Assembly: GCA_964347765.1 (NCBI GenBank)
Contig: CAYGAG010000004.1
Location: 30,694-94,693, forward strand
Direction of reading: 5' to 3'
Source: CAYGAG01 sp964347765
GTDB taxonomy: Archaea; Thermoproteota; Bathyarchaeia; Bathyarchaeales; Bathycorpusculaceae
Length of the DNA stretch: 64,000 nt
Below are positions 50,601 to 59,510 of the stretch, in pieces (position 1 is the stretch's first letter; each line of letters begins with the position of its first letter). The translations under genes were made by a program, and so were the position numbers. The notes under the pieces were generated by a model. It had not been told where the DNA came from and did no database searches. It worked only from the letters and a program-made list of their open reading frames with translations.

Positions 50601-51090
50601 GATATAGCGCGAACTGATAAGAATCATGATGTTTGGGCGCCCTTCTGGTTTTTTGTTGGCCAATGGGAAGGCAAAAGTGAAGGCTGCTCCGGCGAGTCGG
50701 GAACTGAACGGAGCTATATGTTTGTGTTAGATGAAAAGTTCCTTCAGGTAAGAAACAAGTCTACTTTTGAACCACACAAGAAGAACCTGAAAGGTGAGAC
50801 TCACGAAGAAATCGGCTTTCTTGGCTATGATGGTAACAGAGAAAAGTTTGTACTGCGACAATTTCATGTGGAAGGGTTTGTCAACCAATATGTTCTTGAA
50901 AGTCTTGCTCACGACGGCAAAACTATAGTTTTTGTCACCGAAAGCATGGAGAATCTTCCGATTGGCTGGCGAGCAAAAGAGACACAAAAAAATTCTAAAG
51001 GAAAACGAATTCAGCGAGATTTTTGAACTGGCTGCACCTGGAAACGATTTCGAGGTCTACATGAAAACCCGCTTACGAAGAAGAGAGTAG
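50601..51090 (+). pseudogene. FABP-like beta-barrel protein, frameshifted
   Basis: The frame reads FWFFVGQWEGKSEG, ERSYMFVLDEKFLQVRNKST, YDGNREKFVLRQFHVEGFVN and ESMENLPIGWRAKET, a small lipocalin/FABP-like barrel, then runs out of register at A7 (50989-50995). Removing one A restores NEFSEIFELAAPGNDFEVYM and a stop at 51090, as expected of the family. No ATG, GTG or TTG opens the 5' end in frame; ATG 50718 is internal. Either two sequencing errors or a decayed gene. Confidence 0.6.
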
Positions 51091-51155
51091 CACACCAGAA
51101 AGACTGATTTCTCTTAAACCTCTAAAGACTAGCGGGTGCACATTAGGTCTTACTT

Positions 51156-52607
51156 TCATCCTGCAATTCCAGAGAGGTATTTCGCAAGTTTCTTTTTCGA
51201 GTCGATGTTGATTTCCCTTTCAATCATTATTCTTTGTGCTTGGGGGGAGCCTGCGCCATGCATTGACTCAACTTGATATCCAACGGCCCCAAGCCCCATC
51301 GATATGTTCTCTATTAACCTCAGAATTCGAAGCCTTGATTCTGTCGGTGCCTCCTTTTCACCTTTTAGGTATTTGGTGATGTAATTCTTGGTTTCTGGAT
51401 TTCTCAAATCTTTCTCTGATGGTAATGTAGTCACCAGACCACCAGCAATGTCTTGTGCTAATCTAACTATCTCATAAGGAAACCGGGTCACATTTTGTTT
51501 GCAAATGTTTGATAGTAGGATGTTGACCAGATATGTTCCTGATGGCGTTTTGCATCCTTCTGCTGAACAGGCTAATCCACAAGCATACAACGTTTCGTTT
51601 AGATGGTTCATTTCAACAATTTTATCTCTTATATGCGACGCCCCTGCTACACCGTTATACTCGGCAATCGTGGCCGCTGCACCTATCAGCACATCGCCAA
51701 CACCTGCTTTGCATCCACCATAACTCTGTCTATGATACGCGGAAAATGTGTTGACAAGTGACCATGCAAATTCATATTCTCCTGCCATAAATACTCTTTC
51801 CCAGGGGACAAATACATCATCGAAGATTATCATTGCTTCTTGCCCACTGTATCTTGCATTGCCAAGATCAATTTCCATATCTTCAAGTTTTCTTAAATCG
51901 CATGACTGTCGACCATAAATATAGATCAATCCTTGAGTATCGCTTGGTATTGCGAATGATACTGCATAGTCTCTGTCTCCCTTACGCAAGGTTCTAGTCG
52001 GCATGGCAATTACTTCATGGGAGTTTACTGCACCTGTCTGATGGACTTTTGAACCCCTTACAACAATTCCTTCGTCTCTCTGTTCAATTATTCTGAGGTA
52101 CAGATCTGGATCAGCTTGCTCACTTGGTTTTAGACTCCTGTCCCCTTTCGGATCTGTCATAGCGCCGCAGCAAACCAGATCGTTTTCCTGAACATACTTC
52201 AAAAAATCAACGAATCGCTTGTAATACGTAGTTCCAAGCTTTTGATCCATATCAAATGTTACACATGAAAGAGCGTTGAGTGAGTCCATTCCCACACATC
52301 GTTGGAAGCAGATGCCTGTTTTTTGACCTAACAGTCTCAGAAGTTTGACTTTCTTGACTAGATCCAGTGTACTTCTATGCATATGGGTGAATCGATTGAT
52401 CCTTTCTCCTGTCAGATGCGAGGTTGCAGTTGCCACATCCACATGATCTTGGTCACTCGCGATATCATAGGTCACAGCAACTGAGTTAATTGACGGTCTA
52501 ATGATTGGATGGTCAACAGGATGCTCCAACTTCTCCCCGAGCAAATATACTTGGATTTTTCTTTTTCTAATGCTCTCTACATACTCTCTGCCTGTCTTTA
52601 CTGTCAT
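51156..52607 (-). CDS. abfD: 4-hydroxybutyryl-CoA dehydratase-type enzyme
   Basis: 483 residues of the HpaB/AbfD flavoprotein family. All four [4Fe-4S] ligands of the dehydratase are present: C100 and C104 (GICFQRCVGMD) and H292 and C299 (YHRQSYGGC), equivalent to C99, C103, H292 and C299 of the Clostridium enzyme. Simple 4-hydroxyphenylacetate hydroxylases lack these. The enzyme converts 4-hydroxybutyryl-CoA to crotonyl-CoA via a radical, in fermentation or in 4-hydroxybutyrate carbon cycles. No other gene of either pathway is in the window. Confidence 0.88.
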   Translation of the reverse strand: MTVKTGREYVESIRKRKIQVYLLGEKLEHPVDHPIIRPSINSVAVTYDIASDQDHVDVATATSHLTGERINRFTHMHRSTLDLVKKVKLLRLLGQKTGICFQRCVGMDSLNALSCVTFDMDQKLGTTYYKRFVDFLKYVQENDLVCCGAMTDPKGDRSLKPSEQADPDLYLRIIEQRDEGIVVRGSKVHQTGAVNSHEVIAMPTRTLRKGDRDYAVSFAIPSDTQGLIYIYGRQSCDLRKLEDMEIDLGNARYSGQEAMIIFDDVFVPWERVFMAGEYEFAWSLVNTFSAYHRQSYGGCKAGVGDVLIGAAATIAEYNGVAGASHIRDKIVEMNHLNETLYACGLACSAEGCKTPSGTYLVNILLSNICKQNVTRFPYEIVRLAQDIAGGLVTTLPSEKDLRNPETKNYITKYLKGEKEAPTESRLRILRLIENISMGLGAVGYQVESMHGAGSPQAQRIMIEREINIDSKKKLAKYLSGIAG

Positions 52608-52954
52608 CTGCGAAACATCTCTCTTTCATTATTCGGAGCTTCTGTCTCTTATTTAGCTTTCATCTGCAGAGTGGTCAGAACCAGAAAACACGGCTGCGTG
52701 CGCCTTTGTGCGAAGGCAGGGAAATAGCACAGTAGGTTCCCCCAACATCCTCAATCCACTCATGAATTGTCACAAAGGAGAAACTCAAGATGCGATATCT
52801 GTAATGCTGCAAGAATGGACGTCGAGCCTTCCAAAAAAACCGAGAATCAGTCTTTTTTTCAACAGATAATCTATTGAAAAGCGGTCTCAATGAAATATGA
52901 TCTTCGATTTTACCATGGAAAAGGATCCTTGCCTAGATCTAAACTCGTGCAGGT
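52608..52954. other. Intergenic region between abfD and the DUF362 gene
   Basis: No secure gene. A 71-codon minus-strand frame (52675-52890) contains IHEWIEDVGGTYCA but has no start signal. A T7 run on plus (52853-52859) follows no plus-strand gene. On the minus strand, GCTAAATAAGAG near 52650 could be the abfD TATA element. Confidence 0.35.
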
Positions 52955-53839
52955 CTAGCAATTGACAACTTTGTATTCTTGCGCGTTCTTTACACCCAGC
53001 CCAATTTCAGCAGCTCTGTGAATCTGAGTATAACTCCAGGGATCATTTCGCAGACTAGAGCCCTCGTAGGCTGCAACGGTTTTCAAAGCTTCGACATCTA
53101 AAGCTACTCTATCTCCAGAAGCTAACACCAGACCTGGATTTCGAAGTTCACCGGTTGCTGGTCCACCCGAGATGAAGCATTTTCTGCCATCCATAATGAT
53201 CAGATGTGGATGAACAACTAAGTTCAGGTCTGTTATCTTTTCCTCTAGATGTCTCATGTGAAGCCTCATCCTTTCACTGGGCTTCATGAAACCTACGGCT
53301 AGTTTCAAACTGAAGGTGAATTTCGCGAATCTGTGTGTTTTCATGCAACATGTATAGACAACTTTTCTTGTTTCCAATGCATTTTCAGGAAGGCTCACGC
53401 TCTTCAGATATGTGCCGCCCGTTGACACTTTCCGCCAATTACCTTCATCAAAGATTACCACTTCTGCTCCGGCTTCCTCTGCTTTTTTCAGCATTCCTGT
53501 TTCTTCCAATACTTTTCGAGTTGAAAGTCGAAGCATAGACGATTCCCCAAGTACAACTTTTTTGGCACCATGCTCATACAACAACTCGATTACTGCTTTG
53601 ACAAAATCAGGGTCGCTAGACCCCGGCGGAGAATCCGCAGTATTGAAGTTTGGTTTCAACAAGACCTCATCCCCCTGTCGGATGACTTTGTTGAAACCTC
53701 CAATCAGGCTCACAGAGATCAAAATGGCTTCCTTTATGGAAGTGAATTTCGTTGCTTTGCCGACTAGGATCTTGCCGTCTTTCTTGTATGGATTAGCCGC
53801 AACTATGCCAATTCTATCCTCAACACTCGAAACGGACAT
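52955..53839 (-). CDS. DUF362 domain protein
   Basis: 294 residues from ATG 53839 (TTG 53851 would add four). The DUF362 pattern is visible: VLLKPNFNTADSPPGSSDPD, AVIELLYEHGAKKVVLGESS, CCMKTHRFAKFTFSLKLAVG, and IMDGRKCFISGGPATGE. No ferredoxin domain is attached. Family members are of unsure function, often linked to iron-sulfur assembly or anaerobic metabolism. Divergent from the dihydrolipoamide dehydrogenase-like gene. Confidence 0.85.
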   Translation of the reverse strand: MSVSSVEDRIGIVAANPYKKDGKILVGKATKFTSIKEAILISVSLIGGFNKVIRQGDEVLLKPNFNTADSPPGSSDPDFVKAVIELLYEHGAKKVVLGESSMLRLSTRKVLEETGMLKKAEEAGAEVVIFDEGNWRKVSTGGTYLKSVSLPENALETRKVVYTCCMKTHRFAKFTFSLKLAVGFMKPSERMRLHMRHLEEKITDLNLVVHPHLIIMDGRKCFISGGPATGELRNPGLVLASGDRVALDVEALKTVAAYEGSSLRNDPWSYTQIHRAAEIGLGVKNAQEYKVVNC

Positions 53840-53888
53840 GAAAGACACCAACTCATACTCGTTTGCAAACCAACTACAGATAGGAGAC

Positions 53889-53910
53889 TATATAAACATG
53901 ACGTATGTCA
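53889..53910 (-). promoter_or_regulatory. DUF362 promoter with adjoining palindrome
   Basis: On the minus strand TTTATATAG (53888-53896) is a TATA element about 50 nt before the DUF362 start. Directly upstream of it, TGACGTATGTCA at 53899-53910 has inverted TGAC/GTCA arms, a position suitable for an activator site. Confidence 0.45.
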
Positions 53911-53982
53911 TATTGTTGTGACGTGCACCGGGCAGCATATTAGGATAGATCTTTTGAGACTCCCAGAGATCATGAGAACAAT

Positions 53983-53992
53983 TATATAAACA
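53983..53992 (+). promoter_or_regulatory. TATA box of the dihydrolipoamide dehydrogenase-like gene
   Basis: TTATATAAAC is a near-consensus archaeal TATA element; transcription would start near 54015, leaving a leader of about 150 nt that contains a small open frame at 54070. Confidence 0.5.
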
Positions 53993-54069
53993 CAAGAAGT
54001 TACCAGAAGGATGGTGGAGCGCGCATAGAATTGATTCTGGTTCACAGCGCAGGTATTGGTTTCTTCAAT

Positions 54070-54174
54070 ATGATTAAGGACGATCTACACATGGTCATCT
54101 CCCTTCCAAAATACCAGTGTAGATTCTGCGCCATTATCCAAGATTTTCCCACTACGGCTGTGTGTCTGATATGA
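54070..54174 (+). CDS. Possible leader peptide coupled to the next gene
   Basis: A 34-codon frame from ATG 54070 ends at TGA 54172-54174, overlapping ATG 54171 of the next gene as ATGA. It contains KYQCRFC, one cysteine pair, and another single cysteine. Coupling by ATGA makes translation plausible, but there is no ribosome site and no family. Confidence 0.25.
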   Translation: MIKDDLHMVISLPKYQCRFCAIIQDFPTTAVCLI

Positions 54175-55589
54175 AAGAATATGATCTGATATCAATTGGC
54201 ACAGGTTCCGCCATGAACATTGTAAGCATTATGGTTCAAGAGAATCCACAGATGAAGGTAGCTGTTATAGATAAGGATGAGCCGGGAGGTATTTGCTTGA
54301 CCCGCGGCTGCATACCGTCGAAGATGCTGTTGTATCCGGCTGAGCTTGTCAGACTGATTGGTAAGGCAAGAGAACTCGGTATAGATGTCAACATTAGAAA
54401 GATAGATTTCAGAAGGATTATGGAACGAATGAGGACGCTCATCTATAAGGACATAGACATGATCCGTGAGGGACTTTCCAACTCTCCAAACGTAGATTAC
54501 TATCCAGCTGCTGCCGAATTTACTAGTCCTTACACGCTGAAGGTTGGTGACGAGACAATTACGTCAAAGATGATATTCTTGTGCACTGGATCAAAGCCTC
54601 TCATACCACCCATAAGAGGACTGGATGAAGTGGATTACCTGACGAGCGACACCGTCCTGAAGATGAATCAACTGCCTGATAGCATAGCTATAGTAGGCGG
54701 AGGATACATAGCCGCTGAATACGGCCATTTCTTCTCAGCAATGGGATCAAAAGTCACAATAATTGGCAGAAATCCACAATTTCTCAAACAAGAAGAACCA
54801 GAAGTGTCGGCGCTAGCAGAAGAAGCATTGGGAAGACATATGACAATCCTCACCAACCATGAAGTGCATGAAGCAGAAAAGACCTCAATAGGCAAGAAAA
54901 GACTTATCGCAATGAACAGGGAGAACGGAGAAAGAGTTGTTGTAGCAGCAGACGGGATATTGATAGCAGCCGGAAGAGGTCCGAATACGGATATTCTATA
55001 TCCTGAAAGAGCAGGGATAGACACCGACAAAAGGGGCTGGATTATCGTAAATGAAAACTTGGAAACGTCTCAACCAAATATCTGGGCCTTTGGAGACGCG
55101 AACGGAAGATACCTCTTCAAACATGTGGCAAACTATGAATCTCTAGTTGTCTACTACAACGCCATATTAAGAAAGAAAATGAAAGCGGACTACCACGCGG
55201 TACCACACGCTGTCTTCACATATCCTGAAATTGGAAGTGTCGGTTTTAAGGAGAAAGAGGCAGTCGAGAAATATGGAGAAGACAAGGTGCTAATTGGGAG
55301 ACATCGATACGAAGACACAGCTAAAGGAGAAGCCATGAATGTGAGAGACTACTTCGTCAAGGTAATCGTACTGAAGAAAAACATGAAGATCTTAGGAGCG
55401 CATATCATCGGACCATATGCTTCCGTTCTCATACAAGAGATCATAAATCTGATGTATACTCCAGAAGGGAGCGCAGAGCCGATAACAAGCGGAATGCACA
55501 TCCATCCTGCTTTGAATGAGGTAGTAGAAAGAGCGTTCCGTTCTCTTATGACGCCACATGAATACCATCATCTAATTGAGCACACCTGA
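54171..55589 (+). CDS. Dihydrolipoamide dehydrogenase-like disulfide reductase
   Basis: 472 residues from ATG 54171 (GTG 54162 would add three). The redox-active pair is in GGICLTRGCIPSKM (CxxxxC); FAD sites are IGTGSAMNI (third glycine of GxGxxG changed to N) and AFGDANGRYLF; the NAD(P) site is IVGGGYIAAEYGHF; and the C-terminal dimer motif is HIHPALNEVV, with the catalytic histidine. It fits Lpd or mercuric-reductase-like enzymes; MerB, lipoyl-dependent E2 and glycine cleavage genes are not near, so the substrate is open. The MFS gene overlaps its stop by one base. Confidence 0.88.
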   Translation: MKEYDLISIGTGSAMNIVSIMVQENPQMKVAVIDKDEPGGICLTRGCIPSKMLLYPAELVRLIGKARELGIDVNIRKIDFRRIMERMRTLIYKDIDMIREGLSNSPNVDYYPAAAEFTSPYTLKVGDETITSKMIFLCTGSKPLIPPIRGLDEVDYLTSDTVLKMNQLPDSIAIVGGGYIAAEYGHFFSAMGSKVTIIGRNPQFLKQEEPEVSALAEEALGRHMTILTNHEVHEAEKTSIGKKRLIAMNRENGERVVVAADGILIAAGRGPNTDILYPERAGIDTDKRGWIIVNENLETSQPNIWAFGDANGRYLFKHVANYESLVVYYNAILRKKMKADYHAVPHAVFTYPEIGSVGFKEKEAVEKYGEDKVLIGRHRYEDTAKGEAMNVRDYFVKVIVLKKNMKILGAHIIGPYASVLIQEIINLMYTPEGSAEPITSGMHIHPALNEVVERAFRSLMTPHEYHHLIEHT

Positions 55590-56784
55590 TGTTAAATGAG
55601 GATGAAAAAAAAGCAATGAGTGGGAAGACAGGTCCAAGAAACTCTGGACAGACAAGATTTGGACTTTCTCCTATTCTCGTCATTGTGATGACGCTCTTCA
55701 TAGATGCAACAGGATTTGGGATAATAATTCCTCTTCTGCCATTCTATGCAGAAACCTTCCAAGCAGGATCCGCCGCCTTGGGTATTTTAATTGCTTCATT
55801 CTCATTAATGCAATTCATTTTTTCTCCCATATTAGGGAGAACATCGGATNNNNNNNNNNNNNNNNNNNNNNNNNNNNNNCACTTCTCTTGTCTAGGATCG
55901 TTGCTGGATTGGCCACTGAGACTGCGGTAGCCCAAGCTTACATCGCTGATATCACCAGCGAAAAGGAAAGAGCCTCCGGAATAGGCAAAGTGGGGGCGGC
56001 TCATGGAGCAGGCTTCATAATAGGGCCTGCAATAGGAGGTTTCCTGAGTGTTTATGGGTTTTCGATTCCTGGCTTGGCTGCTGTCTTTTTAACCTTGGTC
56101 AACCTTCTGTTTGTATTGTTCTTCCTCCCAGAATCGCTTGATGAGAAAAGCTCCAGGCTTCTACTGTCACCTGGCTCCACCAGCAGCTTTTTCCATAGGC
56201 TACTGGCTGCTTTTGCAAAACCCTTGATAGGATCTGTTTTGATGATTTTCTTCATCGTTTTCCTGTCCTTCTCAGCAATACCTGTAATAGTGCCTCTTCT
56301 CGGTGTATCCTTTTTCGGATTTGGGTCCGTTGAGATGTCCTATTTCTTCATGTATATTGGGGCTGTCCAAATAATCTTGCAGGGTGTAGCAATTGGGAGG
56401 CTGACTAAGAAGTTTGGCGAAGAAAAGCTCATAGTGTTCGGTCCTCTGGTGATGATGTTGGGAATATTCCTGATGCCTTTGATTCCAAACATTGCAATTT
56501 TCATGCTTTCATTAACGATGATAGCTTCGGGCAGTGGGATAATGCGAACAGTTGTGCCTAGCTTGATTTCAAGAATTACCCCTGCAGATGAGCAGGGAGG
56601 CACTTTGGGAGTGGCAAATTCGGTAGCAAGTATCGCAACTGTTCCAGGTCCTCTTATCGGAGGTTCTCTCTTTGAGTTTGCTGGAATAGCTGCTCCCTAC
56701 TTCGCAAGTGCATCTATGTTGATAGTCGCATTTGGGCTTGGATGCAGAGTCTTTCATGCTTGTGCACGAGGATTGAAAGGATAG
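55589..56784 (+). CDS. MFS transporter interrupted by an N-gap
   Basis: An MFS carrier: the N-terminal half has FIDATGFGIIIPLLPFYAE in helix one and GRTSD before the gap (the G-x-x-S-D of the loop 2-3 motif); after it LSRIVAGLATETAVAQAYIA continues helix four, to helix twelve at the end. The frames on the two sides do not match over 30 bases, so the gap length is not real; by comparison with MFS loops about 100 nt are missing. A drug- or sugar-exporter type is likely. Coupled to the upstream dehydrogenase gene. Confidence 0.82.
55850..55879. other. Assembly gap of thirty Ns
   Basis: Thirty Ns inside the MFS gene, between the codons for GRTSD and LLLSRIV. The reading register changes across it, showing the true missing length differs. 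Confidence 0.9.
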
Positions 56785-56785
56785 T

Positions 56786-56953
56786 TTATTCAACCATCAA
56801 TTCATCTCGGATTTTTGTCCATAAGGTCTTATCGCCTGCGAAGTACATCACACATAGTGGAAGTTGATAGAAGCGGAAATCAGGCGTTCTAGGGTCTACT
56901 TCGGGAGATATCGTGGCTGTAAGGAGAGGCCAGACGAACCCTGCCCAAAACAC
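56786..56953 (-). CDS. Small conserved-looking protein (55 aa)
   Basis: Just downstream of the DUF202 gene on the same strand, GTG 56953 opens a 55-codon frame: WAGFVWPLLTATISPEVDPR followed by TPDFRFYQLPLCVMYFAGDK and a charged end. The composition and hydrophobic pattern argue for true coding sequence. The frame remains open upstream into the DUF202 gene, so it could also be the tail of a longer lost protein. It converges on the MFS stop with 1 nt between. Family not recognised. Confidence 0.5.
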   Translation of the reverse strand: MFWAGFVWPLLTATISPEVDPRTPDFRFYQLPLCVMYFAGDKTLWTKIRDELMVE

Positions 56954-56982
56954 TCTGATTCTGGCGAGCGAGAGAGAACGGC

Positions 56983-57411
56983 TTACCCTTTGGACTCCAC
57001 ATCTTCAAAGGTGATACAATCTTGGAGGAGATCTTGAACAATCATTGACTTCCTCATAACTTCACATTCACGATTTTTCAAGATCATTTTCTTCTTTCTT
57101 ATCCTATCCAACTTGAGGCGTGAACGAAAACTGGTCCAGACTCCCAAAGCAGTGAGAATTGCAAAAAAAGCGACGTTTGAAGCATCAAGCAGGAGAGCGT
57201 GCTCTGCTTGCAGGAAGGAAAGGGTGTATGCGATAACAGTGCTCGCAGCAGGAGCTATCACGGTAAGTGCCAGACCCGTTCTGAATTCAGCGAGTGCTGT
57301 TCTTTCCTCTGCAAGATAGTTTCTTTCTAGCGCTAACAAAGTGCGGATTTCGGCTAGAATTTCCTGCTCACTCGTTTCTACCATCTTGGCATCCATAGAT
57401 TCCACTTGCAC
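56983..57411 (-). CDS. DUF202 (YidH-like) membrane protein
   Basis: 142 residues. The DUF202 motif is LAEERTALAEFRTGLALTVI with two further helices; the R/E pair lies before the first helix. A basic cytosolic C-terminus follows (KLDRIRKKKM). Members are small membrane proteins of unknown role. The 142-residue length is slightly longer than usual because of the N-terminal acidic helix. Confidence 0.8.
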   Translation of the reverse strand: MQVESMDAKMVETSEQEILAEIRTLLALERNYLAEERTALAEFRTGLALTVIAPAASTVIAYTLSFLQAEHALLLDASNVAFFAILTALGVWTSFRSRLKLDRIRKKKMILKNRECEVMRKSMIVQDLLQDCITFEDVESKG

Positions 57412-57520
57412 GCTTTTTAAATAGTTTGCCGAAGCAAAGCACTGTCTTTGCTGAGATTACATTACGCATAGACTATAGTATGCAAATCAACGCGCTTGTT
57501 GCTGACTAGTTAGATATTCA

Positions 57521-58969
57521 TCAGATTGGAGTGATGCTTCCTCTTATCTCTGCTGAAACCTTGTCATGCTTTGCCAAGTACTCTTTCAGTGCGTCAATAG
57601 CGTCAATATCCAGATTGTGTCGGTCGTTGCCATATCGCTCCGGCACCCCCTGCGCAGTGACAAAACAAGCGGTATAGATTTTGGATCGATCCAACTGTTT
57701 ACCGCCTACAAAGAATTCTTGGACGCGTTTGCCTTCTGGGTTCTCCACTTTAAAATAGATATTTAGGCCGAGGCATCGTTTGACATAACCACCCATCTGC
57801 TTGTATGGATCTCGGGAGAAGGTACGTTCCAAGTTCTCCTCCATCATCACCCAAAGTTCTTCTCCAGTGATTTGACACAACGAAACAGGTGGATTTGTGG
57901 GAATAATGTTCCATAAGTCATTAACAGTAACTGGTCCGGGCACTACAGTCGCGCCGTAACGCCAGCCATTGGAAAAAGCTAATTCTGCGTCACTGACATC
58001 AAGCAAGGCTTTGAGCAGCAGATTGTCCATTGTCGCTTCCATCACGGTGCTCCGATTCAACGCGGTCTCAGTCTTCCCTACTACAGTATTCAACATGTCT
58101 CGATGCGGAGCCAGAGCGTCTTCCACCATTGCGTCAACCTCTGGATCAGGATTGATGGTGTCATCCACATCTATTAGCTCATGGGAAAAATCAAGCACGC
58201 GCCCATTTTCGACTTTGAGATCCAGTCTACCGATAAAGGAACCGTGACAGCCAGACTGCATAACGATCGTTCCATTGACAACCACTGCTTCATAGACTCG
58301 GTTGTGAGTGTGCCCACTCAACAACACGTCAATGCCATCCACCTCGGAGGCAAGTTTCAGTTCCTGGGGACAACCTAGATGTGATAAAACAACGATCAGG
58401 TCTACCTCTTCGTTTTCACGCAGGTGTTTGATATAGTAGCCTAACTCTTTGTTGCCCAGTGTGAAGTAGATGTCCTTGCTAAAGTGTTTCGGCATAGTTT
58501 TGTCTACAATGTTGGACGCAATTCCGATCACACCTACACTGAGCCCCCCGGCCTTGACAATATGGAAAGGAGGGAACACAGGCTTGTCAGTATTTTTTTC
58601 ATAGCAGTTGATGGCAAGCATTGGAAAATCCAGTTTGCTCACAATTCTCTTGAAGTTTTCTGGTCCATAGGCAAACTCCCAATGAGCGGTCATGCTGTCG
58701 AAAGCCAGTGCATTTAGTATCGGCACTAATGCCTCGCCTTTACTGTTGACCGCGATAAAGGTGCCATGAATAGTATCCCCATTGTCCAACGCAATGACAG
58801 CATCTGGATTTTCCTGTCGAGCCTGTTTGAAGAGGGTGGAGATACGTGCATAACCTCCAGCCTTTCTATAGACTGCCTCGTCGCCAGCCCAGTACAACTC
58901 AGGGTGAGGTACGAGGTAACCATGACTGTCATTCAACTGCAAAATCGTCAAATGCGTGTTTCTAGACAT
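57521..58969 (-). CDS. 5'-nucleotidase/cyclic phosphodiesterase (UshA-like)
   Basis: 482 residues. The N-terminal metallophosphatase domain has ILQLNDSHGY, LDNGDTIHG, VLSHLG and SGHTHNR (metal ligands D, H, D, N, H, H); the C-terminal 5'-nucleotidase domain starts near residue 320 and includes FSNGWRYG, which stacks the base. It hydrolyses nucleotides or cyclic nucleotides. Unlike secreted UshA it has no signal peptide. ATG 58969 has GGAGG 7 nt upstream, so it is preferred over TTG 58972. TATA box at 59006-59015. Confidence 0.88.
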   Translation of the reverse strand: MSRNTHLTILQLNDSHGYLVPHPELYWAGDEAVYRKAGGYARISTLFKQARQENPDAVIALDNGDTIHGTFIAVNSKGEALVPILNALAFDSMTAHWEFAYGPENFKRIVSKLDFPMLAINCYEKNTDKPVFPPFHIVKAGGLSVGVIGIASNIVDKTMPKHFSKDIYFTLGNKELGYYIKHLRENEEVDLIVVLSHLGCPQELKLASEVDGIDVLLSGHTHNRVYEAVVVNGTIVMQSGCHGSFIGRLDLKVENGRVLDFSHELIDVDDTINPDPEVDAMVEDALAPHRDMLNTVVGKTETALNRSTVMEATMDNLLLKALLDVSDAELAFSNGWRYGATVVPGPVTVNDLWNIIPTNPPVSLCQITGEELWVMMEENLERTFSRDPYKQMGGYVKRCLGLNIYFKVENPEGKRVQEFFVGGKQLDRSKIYTACFVTAQGVPERYGNDRHNLDIDAIDALKEYLAKHDKVSAEIRGSITPI

Positions 58970-59005
58970 CAAATCGCCTCCAGTCTTATGGTATCCGTTC
59001 CATAA

Positions 59006-59015
59006 GCCTATAAAG
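59006..59015 (-). promoter_or_regulatory. TATA box of the 5'-nucleotidase gene
   Basis: On the minus strand CTTTATAGGC lies about 41 nt before the ATG at 58969, predicting a leader of about 15 nt that contains the GGAGG ribosome site. Confidence 0.45.
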
Positions 59016-59085
59016 TTCCTTAATCATGGGCAAGACATTCCAGAATCGCTTGTATGTATGTAACAGGAGAATTCGATGATGCTCT

Positions 59086-59469
59086 TCACCGCATCTTTTG
59101 TCCTTGGCAATATCGCTCACGCTGAAGGATGTCCTCTATCTCTCTAACAACAGCATCTAAGGATCTGTATCCAATGATCTGCCCGATTTCTCTGCCCTTA
59201 CAGAAGAGTATTAAGGTGGGAGTTTCTTCCACACCTAGACCTTCAGCCAACTTCAGGTTCTCCAAGCTCAGAAACATGTTCATTTTCAGAAATTCTGCCT
59301 TGTCGCCAAATATCTCTGGAAGCTTTTCATGAATAGGTCTGAATTTTTGGCACTTGCTGCAAGACTTTATCCAGAATTCAACGATCAAAGGTTTGTAGGA
59401 TCCGTCAACAGTTCTTCTAAAAGAGTCAACCGGAATCTCAACTATTTGACTCATATCGGAACCAAACAT
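59086..59469 (-). CDS. Thioredoxin-fold protein, last gene of the sulfur operon
   Basis: 127 residues from ATG 59469 (ATG 59454 also possible; the frame is open to 59619 but that part overlaps the YeeE gene). The active site is KSCSKC (CxxC near residues 37-40) followed by the FRPIHEKL helix and the cis-proline motif ETPTLIL. It probably passes electrons to, or accepts sulfane sulfur from, the neighbouring sulfur proteins. It starts 41 nt after the second YeeE half. Confidence 0.85.
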   Translation of the reverse strand: MFGSDMSQIVEIPVDSFRRTVDGSYKPLIVEFWIKSCSKCQKFRPIHEKLPEIFGDKAEFLKMNMFLSLENLKLAEGLGVEETPTLILFCKGREIGQIIGYRSLDAVVREIEDILQRERYCQGQKMR

Positions 59470-59510
59470 CCGTCTTTGCTCTTGTCTTTCGCAAAGTGGA
59501 ATCGCCCTTG

